In this document: positions 7,410-11,249 of the stretch, in pieces
Numbering within the stretch: the stretch's first letter is position 1
Layout of the letters: the number at the start of each line of letters is the position of its first letter
Source of the DNA: an uncultured Opitutales bacterium
Lineage (GTDB): Bacteria; Verrucomicrobiota; Verrucomicrobiia; Opitutales; UBA2995
Direction of reading: 5' to 3'
Assembly: GCA_937920335.1 (NCBI GenBank)
Contig: CALGUT010000867.1
Span: 1-11,249 of the forward strand
DNA length: 11,249 bases
Translations under genes and position numbers: made by a program
The notes under the pieces: generated by a model
The model's database searches: none
What the model was told of the DNA's origin: nothing
The model's input: the letters and a program-made list of their open reading frames with translations, nothing else

Positions 7410-8969
7410 ATGAAATCCACACTACTATTTCTATTATTTCTTTCAGCAATTCTTGCATTTCAGCATCTAAAAGCATCACACCCCAATATCCTCTTCCTTA
7501 TCGCTGATGATGCCTCACGCAACAGCTTCGGAGCCTACGGAGCCAGCTATATTGAGACCCCTCATTTTGACCGGTTGGCGAAAGAAGGGACCCTGTTCAC
7601 CAACGCCTACAATAATAACCCAAAATGCGCGCCGGCTCGTGCCTGTCTTCTGACCGGCCGTTATTCCTAGCAGTTGGAAGAAGCGACAAACCATAATCCA
7701 ATCCTTTCAGACAAGTGGTTGTTCTACCCCTTCTTGCTTGAGCAAGCAGGTTACTTCATAGGATTCACAGGTAAGGGCTGGGGACCCGGTACCTGGAGAG
7801 GTGAGAATGTAGCTGAAAACAACTTTGGTAATAAATCGAACCCCGCTGGATATCCCTACAATACACGCATGCGAGAGGTGCCTTACAATGGGATAAGTAA
7901 AATCGACTATCCCGCAAACTTCGCAGACTTCCTTGGTGAATGGGACCAAGACAAACCCTTCTGCTTTTGGCTGGGAACCAAGGAACCTCACCGAAAATAT
8001 GAGAAGGACTCCTGGAAAAGAGATGGGCGCAATCTCGATGACGTAACGGTTCAAGACTTCTTCCCCGATAATGACACCATCCGAGGTGACCTCGCCGACT
8101 ATGCAATCGAAGTCGAATGGTATGATAAACAGATCGGCGTAGCGCTCGCTATGCTCGAAGAAAAGGGCTTATTGGAAGACACCTTAATCATCGCAACGTC
8201 CGATCATGGCATGCCATTTCCCAGAGTGAAGGGACAGATCTACGATGAAGGCTATCGAGTCCCTTTTGTTGCGATGTGGAAAGGTAAGATTGTCCCGAAT
8301 AGAGTCGTATCCGATTTCATTACCTTTCCTGATCTTGCACCCACATTACTTGACCTCACTCAGGTAGACGCCCCAGATCAAATGACAGGGCAGAGTTTCC
8401 TGCCACAACTTCTGGCACAGCGATCCGGAAGAATAGACGATAAACGCAATTATACCCTGCTTGGTAAAGAACGTCACGATGTAGGACGAGTCGATAACGG
8501 ACTCTACTCGGTCTCCTACCCCGTCCGAGCTATTCGCAATGATTCGTTTCTCTATAGCCGCAATCTACTCCCCCACCGTTGGCCAGCCGGCAATCCAGAA
8601 TACGGATACATGAACGTCGACAACTCTCCTACCAAATCCTACCTGACCGACCTAAAACCTTCAGACCCGGAATACGAGTACTTCGAAATGAGTTTCGGCC
8701 TCCGTCCAGAAGAAGAACTGTATGACATCCTCAACGATCCCCATTGCGTAAAGAACCTGGCCGATGATCCGGCCTTTGAGGCGATTAAAAACCGCCTTTG
8801 GAAACAACTCGAATCCGCTCTCAAAGCTCAAGGCGACCCTCGCATACTTGGACAGGGGGATATCTTCGATTATTACCCGAACAGCAAATTTGAGAAGCAA
8901 AAGAAACTCTACAATAAGCCTGACTGGGATCCCGTTAAAGTATTCGAAGACAAATACGGCGACCAATAA
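7410..8969 (+). pseudogene. Secreted SGSH-like sulfatase interrupted by one in-frame TAG
   Basis: Read through the stop, this is a 519-codon type I sulfatase resembling N-sulfoglucosamine sulfohydrolase (heparan N-sulfatase, SulfAtlas S1_8-like; the subfamily is inferred). A signal peptide covers about 1-22. ADD (32-34) supplies two metal ligands, TPHFDRLA is the usual helix, and CAPAR (73-77) is the formylglycine motif, with Cys73 modified in the active enzyme. TAG at 7668-7670 is codon 87, in the stretch TGRYS-stop-QLEEATNH, where relatives as I recall them have Trp; one G-to-A change from TGG would explain it. The 432 codons after it stay in frame and keep an EPHR block, TSDHG, the YPVRAIR segment and the C-terminal EELYDILNDP, with no further damage. 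The front part, 86 codons (7410-7670), has the cysteine but not the rest of the active site. A TTG at 7674 has no ribosome-binding motif. Recent nonsense mutation, sequencing error or read-through are the options. Confidence 0.88.
7668..7670 (+). other. In-frame amber codon inside the sulfatase gene
   Basis: TAG lies in the same frame as sulfatase sequence on both sides, followed directly by CAG TTG. TAG is an ordinary terminal stop for three other genes in this window (3724-3726, 7358-7360, and 9003-9005 on the minus strand), so general recoding of TAG is unlikely. Confidence 0.95.
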
Positions 8970-9002
8970 AGCTTCCCTTAATAGCGAAGGAGATGAGTCC
9001 GA

Positions 9003-10217
9003 CTACGGATTAGGTTTCACTTCGTCTGCTGGTTCTTCCGACACGACTTCGCTAACCACGATCTCAACTTGATTCGGCTCGATGGTTTCAAGGAGTAAGT
9101 TTTTAGGAAACGTCATCTGCCGCGGACTCAAGCGCACTCGTTGCGTACCTGCCAACAATTTCAAAGGCACACTGATTTCAATGTCGTTCTTACGCACAAA
9201 ATAAAAAGACCTGCGCACTCCCCTAAATGTTACCTCGACTTCAGCAGGTCTAACTTCTTCAACCTGCCACTCCGCAGGGATACTGGTATAAGTAACCGGT
9301 ACTGAGAGGGTTCGGTAAGCCGTCTTCGAGCCGTTCACCAAAACGAACCACAATGCGACGGACAACGTAAGCGCGATCAACTTATCACGCCAATTGCGTT
9401 TTAAATAGTTCTCCCACAGCTTCGCCTCCAATTTTGGATCCATGGCATGGTAAAACTCTTCCAACTGTTGGGCTAGTATTTCCGCATTTCGAACCGTTTT
9501 GAGTTCCCCATTTCTGGCAACCGATATCGTCCCTCGCTCCTCAGAAACTACTATACAAAGCGCATCGCACAATTCAGATAGTCCCAGGGCCGCCGAATGC
9601 CGGGTTCCACCCTTCGCAACTTTACTGGTGTTCTTGGAGAGCGGCAGCTGCACCGAGAACTGCGCCACTTGGTTCTCCGAAATGATCACGGCTCCATCGT
9701 GCCCCACCGAATGAGCATCAAATATACTCTTCAGAAGTGGCTCACTCAACTTACCATTGCATTCCTGTCCACCTTCCAGATGTCGGACTATCATATCCTT
9801 ACCACGAATAACAATGAGGGCGCCCACTTTTTCACGACTGAGGTCAGACACTGTTTTCGCAAGGATCTGAACCTCTTCCCGTGTTAGGCGAACGGTTTCT
9901 TTTCCCAGTAGTCGTCGATTAAAACTCCAGACCGCAATCCGTTCGAAAAAGTAGCGGAGCTCTCCCTGAAAAATGACTACCAAAGCAACTAGGATAACCG
10001 CAAAAAACTGTTCAAAGATCGCTGCCGTAAGGTTTAGATTAAACTGTCTAGCCAGCAGATAGATACCAGCGACAATAAGGATCCCCGTTAACACAAATGC
10101 AGCCCGCGTACGTTTCGACCAAACGAGCAGTGTGTAGATTAAAAGCGTCATGAAAAGGATATCCAGAAAGCCGGAGAAACCGATCTCTTGGAATGGTGCT
10201 AGTATGCGCGGAATCAT
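9003..10217 (-). CDS. cdaA: Diadenylate cyclase CdaA fused to a C-terminal YbbR (CdaR-like) domain
   Basis: This enzyme makes c-di-AMP from two ATP at the membrane. The 404-residue product has three N-terminal membrane helices (about 17-33, 39-56, 67-83), then FQGELR (FQPELR in B. subtilis CdaA). The DAC domain spans about 110-250, with DGA at 174-176 and RHSAALGLSE at 206-215; the usual motif is RHR. A linker leads to a fourth hydrophobic segment (about 280-294, in WRDKLIALTLSVALWFVLVN). It resembles the start of CdaR and is followed by one YbbR domain (about 298-390). In Firmicutes, CdaA (about 270 residues) and CdaR (several YbbR repeats) are separate proteins, and CdaR regulates CdaA; here the two are one chain. 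With four helices the YbbR part would lie outside the membrane if the DAC domain is cytosolic. The ATG at 10215-10217 overlaps the DHH gene's TGA (ATGA). It ends with TAG, 33 bases from the convergent sulfatase. Confidence 0.92.
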   Translation of the reverse strand: MIPRILAPFQEIGFSGFLDILFMTLLIYTLLVWSKRTRAAFVLTGILIVAGIYLLARQFNLNLTAAIFEQFFAVILVALVVIFQGELRYFFERIAVWSFNRRLLGKETVRLTREEVQILAKTVSDLSREKVGALIVIRGKDMIVRHLEGGQECNGKLSEPLLKSIFDAHSVGHDGAVIISENQVAQFSVQLPLSKNTSKVAKGGTRHSAALGLSELCDALCIVVSEERGTISVARNGELKTVRNAEILAQQLEEFYHAMDPKLEAKLWENYLKRNWRDKLIALTLSVALWFVLVNGSKTAYRTLSVPVTYTSIPAEWQVEEVRPAEVEVTFRGVRRSFYFVRKNDIEISVPLKLLAGTQRVRLSPRQMTFPKNLLLETIEPNQVEIVVSEVVSEEPADEVKPNP

Positions 10218-11249
10218 GTTTTTGAAATAGTTGCTGCCTGCCTAAAGGGATAATAGGGTTCTTTCGTAGTACGAATACGGAAGCGTTTCAATAGACGTTT
10301 TACCATCATCTCCTCCGCGGCAAGCCATTCATCAGCTTCTGCCGTCTCCCCGACTTCAAAACTTCCTCCCGCGATGTCGTCATGGCCACCCGCTTCACCG
10401 CGATTCTCAAATATATCCCTCAGCGCCTTACCAGCGTTGATAGAAGACTTATCCATCCTAAGTGACACATACAATCGGCCATTATAACGTCCTGTGCAAA
10501 ACGACTTCTTCATACTCCTGTAGGTCAATAGGAAATCCGCTACTTGCGAGACTAGGTCGGGGTTCTCGACATTTCCAAGATGTGCCGTAATAAGCCCAGA
10601 TCGCGCCATCGCATTCTCAATTCCTTTTCCCAGCGTCGCGAAGAAACGCCTCGAGCGCACTGGATTTTGAATTTGAGCCAGTGCCTTAAGGTCGCAAAAA
10701 GGTATTACCTTTAGGTAAACATCGATGACTTCCGGTTTATTGGCGCGGTACAAATTCATCGTATCCGAAATGATTCCGTAGGCCAAAGCGGTCGCCAAGC
10801 GCGATGGAATCTCTACCTCTTTTAACAACAGTGCCTGCGCGATAATGATGGCTGTCGCCCCACAATCCGGATCAATGATGACACAATCTCCGGCTGGCTT
10901 CACCTCCGACACATGCTGATCTACTATGATCGTGGCTTTCCGGTTCTTTGGAAACCAATTGTTTTCAAACGCTGGCTGAGTATCCACCAAAGCAGTATGT
11001 TTGTACTTGGTCAGATCATCGGGTTTCACCTTGTATACGGGTAGCTTCAAAATCTTTGCCATAGTCCGGTTTTCCATCCGACCAATGACACCTTGATATA
11101 CGATACGGGACCTGATCCCAAATATCTGCTCCGCTAAATGCTTCAATCCATAGGCGCTCGCCAGCGCATCGGGGTCTGGATAATCATGGGTCGTTATCAA
11201 CAGTGGCGATATACGCTTTCCGCGTTTCGCAAGAAAGGTGAGAAGTTGA
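10214..11249 (-). CDS. DHH/DHHA1 family phosphoesterase (NrnA/DhhP-like), 5' end outside the window
   Basis: This is a cytosolic metal-dependent phosphoesterase of the type that includes NrnA nanoRNase/pAp phosphatase and the stand-alone c-di-AMP/pApA phosphodiesterases (DhhP, Pde2). A TTG at 11198-11200 could be taken as the start, but the frame stays open to the window edge. The 16 extra codons (with RISPLLITTH across the join) complete the first beta strand, so the true start is upstream. Counting from the TTG: motif I HDYPDPDA is at 5-12, motif II DTQP at 73-76, and motif III reads DQH at 94-96 where DHH is usual. A later GIISDTMNLY carries the motif IV Asp. The C-terminal DHHA1 domain has GGHDDIAGG. 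The visible length of 344 residues fits a stand-alone DHH-DHHA1 protein. The TGA at 10214-10216 overlaps the cdaA start, so the two are probably translated together. Without motif III His, activity may be altered. Confidence 0.88.
   Translation of the reverse strand, partial: QLLTFLAKRGKRISPLLITTHDYPDPDALASAYGLKHLAEQIFGIRSRIVYQGVIGRMENRTMAKILKLPVYKVKPDDLTKYKHTALVDTQPAFENNWFPKNRKATIIVDQHVSEVKPAGDCVIIDPDCGATAIIIAQALLLKEVEIPSRLATALAYGIISDTMNLYRANKPEVIDVYLKVIPFCDLKALAQIQNPVRSRRFFATLGKGIENAMARSGLITAHLGNVENPDLVSQVADFLLTYRSMKKSFCTGRYNGRLYVSLRMDKSSINAGKALRDIFENRGEAGGHDDIAGGSFEVGETAEADEWLAAEEMMVKRLLKRFRIRTTKEPYYPFRQAATISKT

Noticed and set aside
7668..7670. Genome-wide reassignment of TAG as a sense codon
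   Set aside because: TAG ends three other genes in the window at natural family lengths (YheT-like, secreted hydrolase, cdaA), so it works as a normal stop.
7668..7676. Resemblance of TAG CAG TTG to the plant-virus leaky amber context (TAG CAR YYA)
   Set aside because: The last base differs, the motif is known from eukaryotic ribosomes, and a nine-base near match is weak evidence.
2698..8969. A polysaccharide-utilisation locus spanning the hydrolases and sulfatase
   Set aside because: The genes are on mixed strands in separate transcripts. No SusC/D, transporter, glycoside hydrolase, regulator or sulfatase-maturation enzyme is present.
8970..9002. Terminator between the convergent sulfatase and cdaA genes
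   Set aside because: Only a 4-5 bp CTTC/GAAG stem with no T-tract could be found.

Overview
The window looks like a piece of a bacterial chromosome, most likely from a marine Verrucomicrobiota (Opitutae-like). That assignment is inference. It rests on the style of the sulfatase (an SGSH-like secreted enzyme of the kind common in PVC bacteria), a small HTH-like protein of a type I associate with such genomes, a CdaA-YbbR fusion, and start codons without Shine-Dalgarno motifs. I saw no rRNA, tRNA, CRISPR array, insertion sequence or phage gene. Coding density is high.

Layout from left to right. (1) At the left edge, a minus-strand reading frame rich in lysine and proline runs off the window. 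(2) A full-length recQ helicase gene lies on the minus strand at 238-2391. (3) Divergent from it, on the plus strand, are a 78-residue HTH-like protein and, 15 bases later, a secreted alpha/beta hydrolase. (4) A strong hairpin at 3748-3773 separates that hydrolase from a convergent minus-strand pair: a secreted BD-FAE/HSL-like hydrolase (5375-6298) translationally coupled by a GTGA overlap to a COG2509-type FAD-dependent oxidoreductase (3795-5378). (5) A plus-strand YheT-type hydrolase (6386-7360) is followed by a sulfatase (7410-8969) that is split by a single in-frame TAG just after its catalytic cysteine motif. (6) At the right edge, on the minus strand, a DHH-family phosphoesterase (running in from beyond the window) overlaps by 4 bases a diadenylate cyclase that carries a C-terminal YbbR domain.

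Functional reading. The right-hand pair looks like a compact c-di-AMP module: a membrane synthase with its CdaR-like regulator fused on, co-translated with a candidate nuclease or phosphodiesterase. Both members depart from the usual active-site motifs (RHS for RHR in the cyclase, DQH for DHH in the phosphoesterase). The middle of the window holds three unrelated alpha/beta hydrolases and a sulfatase. Two of the hydrolases and the sulfatase have signal peptides, which suggests breakdown of external esters or sulfated glycans, but no polysaccharide-utilisation regulator or transporter is visible. The best leads are the c-di-AMP pair and the interrupted sulfatase. I found no clearly new multi-gene system.
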